Assembly (NCBI RefSeq): GCF_007096885.1
Contig: NZ_VJNO01000001.1
Span: 248,001 to 312,000 of the forward strand
Length of the DNA stretch: 64,000 nucleotides
Origin: Streptomyces sp. 130
Lineage (GTDB): Bacteria > Actinomycetota > Actinomycetes > Streptomycetales > Streptomycetaceae
Direction of reading: 5' to 3'
The notes under the pieces were generated by a model, which ran no database searches, was not told the DNA's origin, and worked only from the letters and a program-made list of their open reading frames with translations. Every line of letters starts with the position of its first letter. Positions within the stretch are counted from its first letter, which is position 1. Shown here piece by piece: positions 43,667 through 54,106 of this stretch. Both the position numbers and the translations under genes were made by a program.

Positions 43667-44434
43667 TCAGCTCGCGTGCCGGACGGCGACCCCACCGTTG
43701 GCGCTGTGCGCCTTCACGACGTGCCGGCTGCTGTCACTGCGCGGCACCGTCACGTCGACGTGCCCGTTGTCGGCCGACGCGGTCACGGCGTAGGAGGTCT
43801 TGCCGGCGGGCAGGTCGATGGCGATGCGCCCGTTGTCGCTGACGGTGTCCACGAGATCCGGGACGCGGTCGAGGCCGAGATCCACGGAGCCGTTGTCCGA
43901 CCGCGCCACCACCGACCGCGAGGAGATCCGCTCGGCGCGTACGGACCCGTTGTCGCTCTTCAGCTCCAGCGGCCCGCTGACGTCCCGGACGACGACGCCG
44001 CCGTTGTCGGCGTAGAGCTTGAGCGGCGTGGTGAACTTGGACGCGGTGACCTCCCCGTTGTCCGCGTCCACGGTCAGCGCGACCCCGCGGGGCACCTTCA
44101 CCGTGTGGCGCGCCTCGCAGTCGCTGATCATCGCCTTGCACTTCACTCGGAGGGTGAGCGTGTCCCCCTCCAGCCTCCACACGGGGTCCGGCCCGCTCCC
44201 GAGGACGACCCATCCGTCGACCCTCCGCGTCACCTGGACCTCGTCCACGTCGGCCGGGACGACGTCCACCACGGAGTTCTCCGCATCGATGGTGAGCGCC
44301 TTCCCCCCGAACGCGAACGACTTGTGCTCGACGGGCGCGTCGTCCACGTCCGTGCTCCCGCACCCGGTGAGCGCCGCGACGAGCAGAACGGTGCCTCCGA
44401 CGGCCACGAACGCGCTGCGATTACGGATGGTCAT
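43667..44434 (-). CDS. DUF4097 beta-helix lipoprotein
   Basis: 255 aa. A lipoprotein signal ends in LVAALTGC (Cys25). The mature part is a DUF4097/adhesin-like right-handed beta helix with five or six turns marked by DNG: DADNGEV, ADNGGV, SDNGSV (twice), SDNGRI, ADNGHV. Such proteins sit on the outer face of the membrane; function unknown. The ATG is at 44432-44434. Confidence 0.88.
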   Translation of the reverse strand: MTIRNRSAFVAVGGTVLLVAALTGCGSTDVDDAPVEHKSFAFGGKALTIDAENSVVDVVPADVDEVQVTRRVDGWVVLGSGPDPVWRLEGDTLTLRVKCKAMISDCEARHTVKVPRGVALTVDADNGEVTASKFTTPLKLYADNGGVVVRDVSGPLELKSDNGSVRAERISSRSVVARSDNGSVDLGLDRVPDLVDTVSDNGRIAIDLPAGKTSYAVTASADNGHVDVTVPRSDSSRHVVKAHSANGGVAVRHAS

Positions 44435-44608
44435 GGTGATCAGGTCCCCCTGTGCCGGCGCTGCGTTGTGCCCCTACGGTAGGCAGCGCTGCCCCGCCCG
44501 GACGATCCGGACGGCTACCGTCTCCGGGGTGGGGCTATCCCCCGTATGCCCACCCCGCACCGATTGTCGACATGCCCCACGAGCCATGTAACCTGTTCCT
44601 TCATCCAC

Positions 44609-44683
44609 GGGTGCGTAGCTCAGGGGTAGAGCGCTGCTCTTACAAAGCAGATGTCGGCGGTTCGAAACCGTCCGCGCCCACCA
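44609..44683 (+). tRNA. tRNA-Val (anticodon UAC)
   Basis: 75 nt with encoded CCA. The acceptor stem GGGTGCG pairs with CGCGCCC; the anticodon arm is CTGCT-CTTACAA-AGCAG with UAC at the centre of the 7-nt loop; the T-arm is GGCGG-TTCGAAA-CCGTC. Its 3' part is the insertion site of two integrated elements. Confidence 0.96.
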
Positions 44684-44685
44684 GC
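44639..44685 (+). other. attL of element A, in the tRNA-Val 3' half
   Basis: The 47 nt from the anticodon loop (CTTACAAAG...) to just past CCA recur exactly at 56879-56925 and as 43 nt with one mismatch at 63146-63188. Confidence 0.95.
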
Positions 44686-44687
44686 AC

Positions 44688-44721
44688 AAAGACCCCCAGC
44701 CGATCAGGGCTGGGGGTCTTT
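44688..44721 (+). terminator. Terminator after tRNA-Val
   Basis: AAAGACCCCCAGCC pairs with GGCTGGGGGTCTTT, 5 nt after the tRNA CCA. It also stops leftward transcription from the integrase. Confidence 0.85.
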
Positions 44722-44744
44722 GACATCTACGTCTGACATCAACG
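44721..44744 (+). repeat. Arm-type integrase site, left end of element A
   Basis: TGACATC, 6 nt, TGACATCAACG. The same 24-nt pattern is found near the right ends of both elements (56772-56795 and 63039-63062), so it is probably bound by Int or Xis. Confidence 0.75.
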
Positions 44745-44751
44745 GGCACGA

Positions 44752-45909
44752 TCACCCACGGTCGGGACGCTGCCGCTTCAGCATGCGGTCGAGGTGGCTC
44801 ACGGCCTCGCGCTGCGTGTCTTGGACGACGTGGGCATAGATGTTCATCGTGACCGCGATCTGACTGTGCCCGAGGATCTCCATCACGACGCGGGGCGGGA
44901 CGCCGGCGGCGGTCAGCAGGGTCGCGCAGCCGTGACGGGCATCGTGCAGGCGGATCACACGAAGGCCGGCGGTCGCGGCGACGCGGGTGAACGAGCGGTA
45001 CAGGTTGCGGGGTTCGATCGGCCTGCCAGTGCGGGTGGTGAAGACGTATCCCGTGTCCTCCTACTGATCACCGGCAGCCTCACGCCGAGCAGCCTGCCGC
45101 AGCCGTTCCCAGCGGAGCGGAGCGACGCACAGGGCGGGGAGAGGAAGCGTCTGTTTCCTGCGACGTCCCTTGGGATCGTCCTCGTACGCCTCACCGCGGA
45201 CACGCTGCCGCTGAGTGCGGACCCGGATCTCCCGCTTGTCGAGGTCCACGTTTTCCCACCGCAGACCGACGATCTCACCGCGGCGGAAGCCGAGCGCGAT
45301 GGCGAGCACGAAGGCCGCGTAGAGCGGGTCCTTGCGGGCCACGGTGAGGAAGGACAGGGTCTCGTCCAGCGACCAGGGGGAGAGGTCTCGCGCTTCGGCC
45401 GAGGGCGGCTCCACGAGGGTCGCCACGTTTCGCATGACGAGTTCTTCCCGGCAGGCCGCCGTCAGCGCGGTACGCAGGACACGGTGGGACTCCTTGGCGG
45501 TCGCTGCGGTGCTCTGCTGTTCCAGACGGACGAGGAAGCGCCGGACATCCGCGACGCTCAACGATTCGAGCCGCTTAGAGCCGAGCATCGGCACGAGGTA
45601 AAGGCGGATGTGAGTCTCGTACTTGGCGTAGGTCGTCCGCTTGCGGCGCGGCTTGACGATGTTCTCCAACCAGTACGGCAGCCACTCGGAGAGCTTGGCC
45701 GACCGCATGGGTACGGGCACGCCTTGGTCCACCTTGGCGAGCAGGTCACGGCGCTTGGTGTCGCACTCGGCCCAGGTCTTGCCGTAGGCGAACTTGCGGG
45801 CGCGGGTGCCGTCCGGCTGGAGGACGTAGACCGCGGCTTGGTAGCGGCCGTCTTTGCGCTTGGTGATGGTGCCGGCGCCGTTGGGGTTGCGCTTGCGCTG
45901 GGGAGGCAT
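44752..45909 (-). pseudogene. Tyrosine integrase of element A, interrupted by an amber codon
   Basis: The reading frame (385 codons) is a phage-type tyrosine recombinase: N-terminal arm-binding domain (residues 1-70, GTITKRKDGRYQAAVYV), core-binding domain (75-165), catalytic domain with Arg210 in GFRRGEIVGLRW. At codon 283 (45061-45063) a TAG stops translation; the sequence continues in the same frame with GYVFTTRTGRPIEPRN, RLHDARHGCATLL, LGHSQIAVTMNIYAH, which hold the HxxR, second His and nucleophile Tyr. In the related integrase of element B that codon is TGG (Trp280). One G-to-A change thus removes half the active site. Stop-codon read-through or a sequencing error are the alternatives. 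Confidence 0.9.
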
Positions 45910-46093
45910 CAGGCGGCTTCCTCGATCTCGTTGACGATGAAGTCCCGTACGGCGTCGGCGGGGATGCGCCGGGCCCGGCCGATGGTGATGGAGACCAGCC
46001 GGCGGGAGCGGATCAGGTCGTAGACGGTGGAGCGTCCGAGCTTCAGTCGGGCCATGACCTGGGGCACGGTGAGGAGTTCGGCGGTGGCGGTGG

Positions 46094-46097
<4 letters not shown>
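45909..46097 (-). CDS. xis: Excisionase (HTH_17/MerR-like) of element A
   Basis: 62 aa: a single winged HTH (LLTVPQVMARLKLGRSTVYDLIRSRRLVSITIGRARRIP). Such proteins direct Int toward excision. The stop overlaps the integrase ATG (TGATG) and the start overlaps the rep stop (ATGA), so all three are coupled. It is a shorter version of the 88-aa Xis of element B. Confidence 0.92.
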
Positions 46098-47502
<1,405 letters not shown>

Positions 47503-47506
<4 letters not shown>

Positions 47507-48168
47507 GCGGCGACCTCCAGGCGGGAGGCGAGGAGCGCGGTGGCGATGTGGCGGGTGTAGGCCGGGGGGATGCACTCGCGGATGCCGTCCCGGTTCATCC
47601 ACGGGACGTTCATGTCGGTGCGGGCTTCCTGCACTCCGCTGAAGTTGCCGACGTAGTGGGCGAAGTGTCCGGCGGCGCGGGGGCGGCCCATCTTGGTCAG
47701 TGGCGCTTGGTGGGCGGGGTGAGGGGGCGGGGTGAAGGTGAAGCCGCCGCCGGTTTCGAAGAGGCGGTGGCGGTAGGTCCGCATCCCGAACGCCGCCGCG
47801 CACAAGGTCACCGGGTCACGCAGCTCGGACCTGGCCTCTTCCACGTTCTCGATGACCCACGGGCGGCCGGTGGCCTCGAGGGCGGCGCGGGTGGGGGCGA
47901 TGAGGTCGGGGTGGTCGCGGTGCTGGATCTTCTGGGCGCGGCTGTAGCGCTGGCACGGGGGCGAGGCGTGGATGAAGTCGAACTCCGCACCGTGCTCCCG
48001 CACGTACTGGATCGCGTCGGTCTGGATGAACCGGAAGGGGTAACGGGGCTGCGGCGCGGAGTCGATGCCGGTGACGTCGAGCCCGGCGAGGTGGTAGCCC
48101 ATGCCGGCGCCGCCCTGGCAGCAGAACAGATCAAGCACCCGCAGGGCCCGCAGCGGAGTCGTGTTCAT
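47503..48168 (-). CDS. C5-cytosine DNA methyltransferase
   Basis: 221 aa, short for the family. Motif I is VLDLFCCQGGAGMGYHLAG (SAM), motif IV is HASPPCQRYS with nucleophile Cys72, and motif VI is WVIENVEEA. A compact target-recognition region follows. No restriction partner is adjacent, so it is an orphan methylase, probably protecting the element during transfer or from host restriction. Interestingly, the same element carries a McrA-type nuclease at the other end. It overlaps rep by 4 nt. Confidence 0.9.
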
Positions 48169-48374
48169 CGGTTGCCGCCGTTCTTGTCATGGGCGGGGCC
48201 GTGGTTCGCGGTGTAGCCCTCCACCAACGCCTTGACCTGGGCATCACCGGTCGCGGTCGCGGAGGCGCCGCAGTGGCACACGGCGGAGCCAGTGGCCGGG
48301 GCGTTTTGGGACGGCTTGCTGATGTGGAGGCCGGGGCGGTCCGGAGTCGGGGTCAGGTCAGCCATGGAGGTCAC
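48165..48374 (-). CDS. Small AICE protein with CxC motif
   Basis: 69 aa; GTG 48372-48374 overlaps the upstream stop. It has one CHCG motif (SAVCHCGASATATGDAQVKALVEGY) and a His-rich end, like short proteins often found in the spd/rep operons of AICEs. Function unknown. Confidence 0.65.
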   Translation of the reverse strand: MTSMADLTPTPDRPGLHISKPSQNAPATGSAVCHCGASATATGDAQVKALVEGYTANHGPAHDKNGGNR

Positions 48375-48556
48375 CCCCCGATCCGGGCGTGGGTGCGGGT
48401 GGCGGGATGCACGCGGCCGGTGCCGTGGCAGGCGGGGCAGTCGGCGGTGATCGTGCGGCGTTCACCGGCCGGGGTGTGGGTGCCGGTGGTGATGGCGACG
48501 GTGGGGAAGCCGTCGCAGTGGCCGCAGATCGGCCGGGGCAGGGTGTGCTGGGGCAT
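48371..48556 (-). CDS. Small zinc-binding (CxxC) AICE protein
   Basis: 61 aa with two half-sites, CGHCDGFPT and CPACHGTG, forming a DnaJ-like zinc finger. The ATG at 48554-48556 follows a GGGAGA site. It is encoded in the transfer/replication operon with GTGA coupling. Function unknown. Confidence 0.65.
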   Translation of the reverse strand: MPQHTLPRPICGHCDGFPTVAITTGTHTPAGERRTITADCPACHGTGRVHPATRTHARIGG

Positions 48557-48600
48557 GATGGTGTCTCCCTTTCGGGTCAGCTAGATCTGGAGGGTGTTGA

Positions 48601-48648
48601 GGCGCCCGGGGCGGCGGAAACTTGGCGGTTGAGGCCGCCCCGGGGGCC
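48601..48648 (-). terminator. Stem-loop after the GGDEF gene
   Basis: GGCGCCCGGGGCGGC pairs with GCCGCCCCGGGGGCC around an 18-nt loop, directly after the GGDEF stop. It may separate the transfer genes from the replication genes. Confidence 0.7.
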
Positions 48649-48649
48649 G

Positions 48650-49215
<566 letters not shown>

Positions 49216-49219
<4 letters not shown>

Positions 49220-49545
49220 CGGGCCTTGTTGTTGAGGAGCGAGCGCAGGACCACGGCGCAGATTGCGACCGAGGCGGCGGTGATAGCGGTGGCCAGGAGC
49301 ATGGAGACCAGGACCGTGCCGATGATCAGGACCATGGCCGTACCGCCGGCGGCGGCGACGATCAGGGCGCCGGGGGTGAGTGGTATGGCGGGGCGGGCGG
49401 CCGGGGCCGGGACGGGCGCCAGCGTGGGGGCGGGGGTGTGGTGGCAGTCGCAGGCCGGGGGCTGGACGATGCCGGTGAGCGGCGGGACGAGGGACGTTCC
49501 CGGGGTGGGGGCGGTGTCTGGGGGCGGGATCTTCGGGGTGAACAC
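49216..49545 (-). CDS. SpdB-like spread membrane protein
   Basis: 109 aa. A Pro-rich N-terminus (1-50, with CDCHH) is followed by two membrane helices (about 55-78 and 80-102; GALIVAAAGGTAMVLIIGTVL). Spd proteins help DNA spread between mycelial compartments after transfer. The GTG at 49545 follows CAGGAGGAA. It is coupled to the GGDEF gene. Confidence 0.8.
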
Positions 49546-49556
49546 GGTTCCTCCTG

Positions 49557-49745
49557 TCAGGGGTTGCAGCGGTGGGTGCGGGCGGCGAGTTCTGCGGCGG
49601 AGCGGTTGTGGTAGTTGGCGGAGAAGTTGCAGCCGGGGGCGGTGCAGGCGGCGGTGTGCTTGGTGCGGCCCCGGCCGTCGTGGTGGGTGCCGACCTGGAC
49701 GGGGCCGATGCGGATCACGTCGGTGAAGCGGTTCGGACGCGGCAT
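49557..49745 (-). CDS. Mobile element transfer protein (SpdA-like)
   Basis: 62 aa, basic, with IRIGPVQVGTHHDGRGRTKHTAACTAPGCNF and a second His/Cys cluster (RTHRC). This matches the short transfer protein conserved in pSAM2-type elements. It may bind zinc through Cys and His. Confidence 0.88.
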   Translation of the reverse strand: MPRPNRFTDVIRIGPVQVGTHHDGRGRTKHTAACTAPGCNFSANYHNRSAAELAARTHRCNP

Positions 49746-49767
49746 TGAGCGAGCCTTCCGGTGTGGG

Positions 49768-50469
49768 TTAGGCGAGTTGGGCGGTGATGGCGTCGGCGAG
49801 TGGTGCGGGGACGCCGAGGCGTGCGCGCAGGGTCGCTGTATCGATCCGGTTGCCGGTCGTGGCGTGGTGGGTGTCAGCGACCTTCCGGGCGTGGTCCAGC
49901 AATGCCGGCGGAACAGTCACCGAGAAAGGCGCCGGGGCCGCAACGGGTTCCGGGGCGGGTACGGGTTCGGGGGCCGCCGGAGCCGTGACGGGCGGGAGCT
50001 CGGGCGCAGGTTCCGGGGCCGGGTCGGGCTCGCGCTCGACGGTCACGGGCTCGGGTGCCGAGGCGGTCAACGGCTCTGCTGTCGGCGATGGTTGGGCGGC
50101 GGGAGTGGCGCTGTTGGTGTGGGCGAGGAGTGTTCCGCCGAGGAAGGCGAGGGCGGGCCAGCCGGCGACGAGGATGCGGAGCCAGGGCGGGACGTTGTCC
50201 AGGTCGAGCATTCCGGCGGTCGCGATGTTCGCGCCGAGGGATGCGGCCAGGGCGATGACGAACCAGATCCAGGCCGGTCCGTTGTCCGCGGCCGTGCGCA
50301 TCCGGCGCCAGGCGGCGACCAGGAGCAGGTCCACGCTGACCGGGTAGGCCCAGGCTTTCCAGCCGTCTTGTCCTGCCGCGTCGGCCAGGTCGTGCAGGTG
50401 CGAGAAGGACAGGGCACCGGCGATCACGGCCTGAACCAGAACGGCATCCGGGCGGATGGTGCGGGGCAT
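49768..50469 (-). CDS. DUF2637 membrane protein of AICEs
   Basis: 233 aa. Four membrane helices lie in the first 120 residues (VQAVIAGALSFSHLHDLA, YPVSVDLLLVAAW, WIWFVIALAASLGANIATAG, ILVAGWPALAFLGGTLL). A Pro/Ala-rich linker (125-185) and a helical DNA-binding-like tail follow (LDHARKVADTHHATTGNRIDTATLRARLG). DUF2637 is specific to actinobacterial plasmids. ATG 50467-50469 follows GGAGG. Likely role: intramycelial spread. Confidence 0.87.
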   Translation of the reverse strand: MPRTIRPDAVLVQAVIAGALSFSHLHDLADAAGQDGWKAWAYPVSVDLLLVAAWRRMRTAADNGPAWIWFVIALAASLGANIATAGMLDLDNVPPWLRILVAGWPALAFLGGTLLAHTNSATPAAQPSPTAEPLTASAPEPVTVEREPDPAPEPAPELPPVTAPAAPEPVPAPEPVAAPAPFSVTVPPALLDHARKVADTHHATTGNRIDTATLRARLGVPAPLADAITAQLA

Positions 50470-50550
50470 GGTGGTCACCTCCAATCTGTGGTGGTGCCGG
50501 GGCCGGGCGGAATGCGGGTGGTCGCCGCCCGGCACCCGGAGCAGAGGGGG

Positions 50551-50733
50551 TCAGGCGTTGGGGTCGGTTCCGGTGCCGAAGCAGTTCAGGCACAGGCCGT
50601 CCTGCTGGCCGACAGGGCGGCGCTTGCGGCCGACGCGGACGGTGGTGGGGACGTTGCCGGTCCCGCCGCACGGCTTGCAGTCACCGTTCTCGACCACGGG
50701 CGGGGGCTTGGGGGTGGTCCGTCTAGGTGCCAT
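50551..50733 (-). CDS. Small zinc-finger AICE protein
   Basis: 60 aa with CKPCGGTGNV and CLNCFGTGTD, a pair of DnaJ-type CxxCxGxG half-sites, and a basic middle (RVGRKRRPVG). Function unknown. Confidence 0.7.
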   Translation of the reverse strand: MAPRRTTPKPPPVVENGDCKPCGGTGNVPTTVRVGRKRRPVGQQDGLCLNCFGTGTDPNA

Positions 50734-50817
50734 GGCGGGGGTTCCTTCCGGTTCCAGGCATGGGCGGGGTAGGGACCTGGCGTGAGACGGTCACGCCGAC
50801 TGGGACGGGCAGGGGTG

Positions 50818-52167
50818 CTACTCGGGGACCGGGACCGGCTTCAGCAGCGGCGCGGTCGGTGCCGGGGCGGTGTGGATGGTCGGCCGGAAGGGTGCCAGAG
50901 CGGCGAGGTGCGGGGTGAGGTGCGCGTATTCCTGGCAGACCGCGACCGCGTCGGCCGGGGGCATGGCGGGGGTTCGGATGCGGGACCAGCCGCCGGAGGC
51001 GTCACCGGCTACAGCGACGCCGGGGCGGTCGGGCGCGATGGTGGTCGCGGCGAAGACCGCTTCCGGGGCGATGTCGCCCAGGGCCATTTCGGCGGTCTGC
51101 TTGTCGTTGACCCGGTGCACCACACGCCCGGTGAGCTGGGCGCGGAGGGCGGTTGCCCCTTTGCCGAGGTCGGAGCCGAAGCGCTGTCCGCAGACTTCAA
51201 GGAAGATCCCGACCGCGCGGGCCATCTGCGCGAGCCGGATCATGCGCATCACCATCCGGTCCCGGCGTTCCTCGTCCTTCTTCGCGGCGACGAGGAAGAG
51301 TTCCGCGACCTCATCGACCAGGACGACGAGCGGCACCGGCCGCACCTTGGCCGGCAGGTCCCACATGTCCGGGACACCGTGAGAGCTGAGGAGGTCGAAG
51401 CGCTCTTCCATCTCTCCCACGAGGGCTTCCAGCAGCCCGTCCGCCTCGTCCGGGGTCACGGCCAGGGCGGAGAGCCGAGGCGCGTAGCCGCCCTGGTCCA
51501 CACCCCTCTTGCAGTCGATTCCGATCAGACCGACCGGGCGCTTGGCCAGTTCGGAGATGAGGTTCCGCTGATACATCGACTTGCCCGACTGGTTCGCACC
51601 GACTGTCAGGGCGTGCGGGATCTTCTGGTAGTCGCGGACGAACGCGGTGCCGTCCTCCCGGAGCGCGACGGGGACGACCAGCGGACCGGCGGTGGTGGTG
51701 CGGGGCAGGCGGCGCGGCATCTTCACCCGGCGCAAGACGTCGTAGCCGGTCATCCGAAGTTCCACGAACCCCGGCTTCACCTCCACCACGTGCACGGAGT
51801 GGACACCCCAGGCGTGCCGCAACCGTTCGGAGGCGGCGGACACGTCGGCGGGTTCCAGGCCAGCCGGGAGACGCAGCGTCGCCCGCATCCCGGTCGAGGA
51901 GTAGCGGACCCGGCGGACCCTCGGCGGCACCGGTTGGACTTCCTGACGGGCCACGTTGCGGACCATGAACGCCCGCAGGCGGGACGGCTGGACCGTCAGC
52001 CCGCACACATCCATCGTCGCCCGGTACGTCACCGTGAACCGGACCCGGGCAACCGGGGCACCGACCAGCGACCAGAACACCCGAGGAGACCGAACCTTCG
52101 CGTAGCCGAGGCCGCCGGCGGCCGATAAGGCCTCCGCTACCTCGATCACCGTGGACAGGTCCGACAT
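50818..52167 (-). CDS. traSA: FtsK/SpoIIIE-type conjugal DNA translocase (TraSA/TraB-like)
   Basis: 449 aa. Walker A is GANQSGKS at 190-197 and Walker B is VVLVDEVAEL (Asp285-Glu286). A RecA-fold core with ARAVGIFLEVCGQR (sensor) follows; the N-terminal 150 residues are the plasmid-specific membrane-associated part. In pSAM2 this single protein moves double-stranded DNA across septa or between mycelia. Start ATG 52165-52167 is 2 nt after the SCO3933-like gene. Expression is probably repressed by the GntR protein at the CTAGA operators. Confidence 0.93.
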   Translation of the reverse strand: MSDLSTVIEVAEALSAAGGLGYAKVRSPRVFWSLVGAPVARVRFTVTYRATMDVCGLTVQPSRLRAFMVRNVARQEVQPVPPRVRRVRYSSTGMRATLRLPAGLEPADVSAASERLRHAWGVHSVHVVEVKPGFVELRMTGYDVLRRVKMPRRLPRTTTAGPLVVPVALREDGTAFVRDYQKIPHALTVGANQSGKSMYQRNLISELAKRPVGLIGIDCKRGVDQGGYAPRLSALAVTPDEADGLLEALVGEMEERFDLLSSHGVPDMWDLPAKVRPVPLVVLVDEVAELFLVAAKKDEERRDRMVMRMIRLAQMARAVGIFLEVCGQRFGSDLGKGATALRAQLTGRVVHRVNDKQTAEMALGDIAPEAVFAATTIAPDRPGVAVAGDASGGWSRIRTPAMPPADAVAVCQEYAHLTPHLAALAPFRPTIHTAPAPTAPLLKPVPVPE

Positions 52168-52169
52168 GG

Positions 52170-52499
52170 TCAGGCACCCGCCGTGATGGCCACCGCGCGG
52201 AAGCTGATCCCGTGGCGGGTCTGGCCGTTGAAGGTGTTCTCCCAGTCGCGGGCCTTGAGGCCGATCACCGTGACCGGGGTGCCGGGGACCAGGTGCTCCG
52301 GGACGCCCGTGCTCGGCACGGTCACCTGGTAGAGGTTGCCCTCCCCCTCGTCCGAGATCAGCAGGCCCACCGTCGCGAGCTGGGCCCCGGTCTCCCGGTC
52401 CACCGCGATCTCGCCGGTCTGCTTGCTCACGAGCTTCGGCGTCGGAGGCGTCGCCACGAACACGACAGCGGTCGAAACGTCGATCTTGAAAGACGGCAT
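52170..52499 (-). CDS. SCO3933 family AICE regulatory protein
   Basis: 109 aa, beta-rich (AVVFVATPPTPKLVSKQTGEIAVDRETG, GTPVTVIGLKARDWENT). It matches the short protein that precedes tra in many AICEs and that is listed as a SCO3933-family regulator. The first gene of the leftward transfer operon. An AGG site lies ahead of its ATG at 52497-52499. Confidence 0.85.
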   Translation of the reverse strand: MPSFKIDVSTAVVFVATPPTPKLVSKQTGEIAVDRETGAQLATVGLLISDEGEGNLYQVTVPSTGVPEHLVPGTPVTVIGLKARDWENTFNGQTRHGISFRAVAITAGA

Positions 52500-52541
52500 G
52501 AGCGCATCCCTTGTTCAGGAGGTCACCGCCAACCGGCGACC

Positions 52542-52706
52542 TCTCTAGACATCTACAGTGAAGCAGCCCATCTCTAGAGACGTCAACACCTGTCTAGAGA
52601 TGTGTTGTTGTGCCACCTCAGGGCAGGCGATCGGTTCGTAACGAGCACGTTCCGCTCGTGGGACGTACGTTTCTTTCGTGAAAGAAAGCTCTAGGCTGTC
52701 TAGAGA
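52542..52706. promoter_or_regulatory. Four KorSA/GntR-type operators (TGTCTAGAGA)
   Basis: The 10-mer occurs as TCTCTAGACA at 52542-52551 (reverse), TCTCTAGAGA at 52571-52580 (palindromic), TGTCTAGAGA at 52591-52600 and TGTCTAGAGA at 52697-52706. Three flank the transfer operon start and one lies 20 nt before the repressor ATG. The pattern predicts repression of tra and autoregulation by the GntR protein. Confidence 0.85.
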
Positions 52707-52725
52707 GGAGAGGAAGAGATCACTC

Positions 52726-53484
52726 ATGTCCACCGAGGGCGCCAAGCGGCAGCCGAAGTACCAACGGATCGCCGATGAGCTGCGAGACGCCATCCAGTCC
52801 GGGCGGTACCAGCCGGGCGATCGGCTGCCAGGCGAGAACGACCTCATGGCCGGCCACGGCGTGGCCCGGATGACCGCGCGCCAGGCCCTCGGCGTTCTGC
52901 AAAGCGAGGGCATCGCCGAGTCACGCAAGGGCGCCGGCGTGTTCGTACGGTCGTTTCGTCCGCTGCGTCGCCAGGGCATCAAGCGCTTGGCTCAGTCCCA
53001 GTGGGGCGAAGGCCGGTCCGTCTGGGCCGTCGACACAGAAGACAGGGCACTGGTCGTTGATCAGGTGAGCGTCACCGAGCAGGGTGCCCCGGAGCATGTG
53101 GCGCGCGTGCTGGGAGTGGAGCAGGGCGATCCCGTGTGCGTACGCAGTCGACGGTTCGTCCTGGACGACAAGCCAGTGCTCATCGCTACGTCGTACCTGC
53201 CGGCAAGCCTGGTAGCCGGTTCTGCGATCACCCAGGAGGACACGGGGCCTGGCGGCATCTACGCCCGACTTGCTGAACTCGGCTCCAAGCCGGTCCACTT
53301 CCGCGAGGAGATTCGATCCCGCATGCCGTCGACGGACGAGGCGGAACAACTGAAGCTCTCCACCGGGACGCCCGTCATGCTGATCTGTCGGACAGCGTTT
53401 GCGGACGAGGGACGCGCCGTCGAGGTCAACGAGATGACCCTTGACTCTGCTTCATACATCCTCGAATACGCCTTTGACGCGTAA
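52726..53484 (+). CDS. korSA: GntR/HutC-type repressor, KorSA-like
   Basis: 252 aa. N-terminal GntR HTH (PKYQRIADELRDAIQSGRYQ ... GVARMTARQALGVLQSEGIAESRKGAGVFV), then a UTRA ligand domain (about 95-245). In pSAM2, KorSA represses the pra activator and transfer. It faces the transfer operon; four operators lie between them. The ATG at 52726 has AGGAAGAG upstream; an in-frame GTG at 52678 would place the last operator inside the gene and is less likely. Confidence 0.9.
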   Translation: MSTEGAKRQPKYQRIADELRDAIQSGRYQPGDRLPGENDLMAGHGVARMTARQALGVLQSEGIAESRKGAGVFVRSFRPLRRQGIKRLAQSQWGEGRSVWAVDTEDRALVVDQVSVTEQGAPEHVARVLGVEQGDPVCVRSRRFVLDDKPVLIATSYLPASLVAGSAITQEDTGPGGIYARLAELGSKPVHFREEIRSRMPSTDEAEQLKLSTGTPVMLICRTAFADEGRAVEVNEMTLDSASYILEYAFDA

Positions 53485-53491
53485 GGGCTGC

Positions 53492-54106
53492 TCAGCGCCC
53501 CGCCCAGGTTTCGCCCCGGCGGGCAACGCTGAATATCTGCTCAACCCGCTCTGGCGGAAGCACAGGTGCGAGTCCGGAGAGGGCTGTGTGCACACTGGTG
53601 CCATCGATGACGAGAACCGGAGGCGCCGCGTTCTTCACGGAGAGCCTGGCCGCACCCACGATCGCGATGACCGGGCGGACAGGCACAAGGAACCCGCAGT
53701 GGTCTGACAGAGCACGCGAGGTGCGTCGAGCCTCGTGCTCGCTGACCACGATGTACTTGGTGGGGACGCGGTTGACCGTAATGGCGTGATCGCCGTACCA
53801 GACGGCCTTGCCCCTGTGGCACTTCGAGTTGATGGTGAAAACACCCGAGGGGCCTATGACCAGGTGATCAATGTCCGACCCGCTGGGCCATTGGACAGAG
53901 TGAAGAACCCGCCAGCCCTGTCGTCTGAGAGTGTTCAGGCGCCGGCCAGTCGTACGCTCACCAACCAGCCCTAACGCCCAGTTGCGTATCTCCCGATCCG
54001 GTGACCAGCGGGCGAACGGCCTCTTCACTCGGTTGGGCTCCAGTTCTGCGAGCTTCCTCCGGATCGCATCTCCCGGCCGATTGCCCACCAAGTCCTCTTG
54101 CCGCAC
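53492..54106 (-). CDS. NERD domain protein (nuclease-related)
   Basis: 204 aa. The NERD core is GERTTGRRLNTLRRQGWRVLHSVQWPSGSDIDHLVIGPSGVFTINSKCHRGK, with the restriction-like Glu, Asp and xxK residues (S/T)xK at the end. NERD proteins are thought to process DNA and are common on plasmids. It is convergent with the KorSA-like gene. A GTG at 54104-54106 is the start. It is the first of the cargo genes. Confidence 0.85.
   Translation of the reverse strand: MRQEDLVGNRPGDAIRRKLAELEPNRVKRPFARWSPDREIRNWALGLVGERTTGRRLNTLRRQGWRVLHSVQWPSGSDIDHLVIGPSGVFTINSKCHRGKAVWYGDHAITVNRVPTKYIVVSEHEARRTSRALSDHCGFLVPVRPVIAIVGAARLSVKNAAPPVLVIDGTSVHTALSGLAPVLPPERVEQIFSVARRGETWAGR

Noticed and set aside
45061..45063. 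Frameshift as the cause of the split integrase in element A
   Set aside because: The downstream part is in the same frame; only a TAG interrupts it, aligned with a Trp codon in element B.
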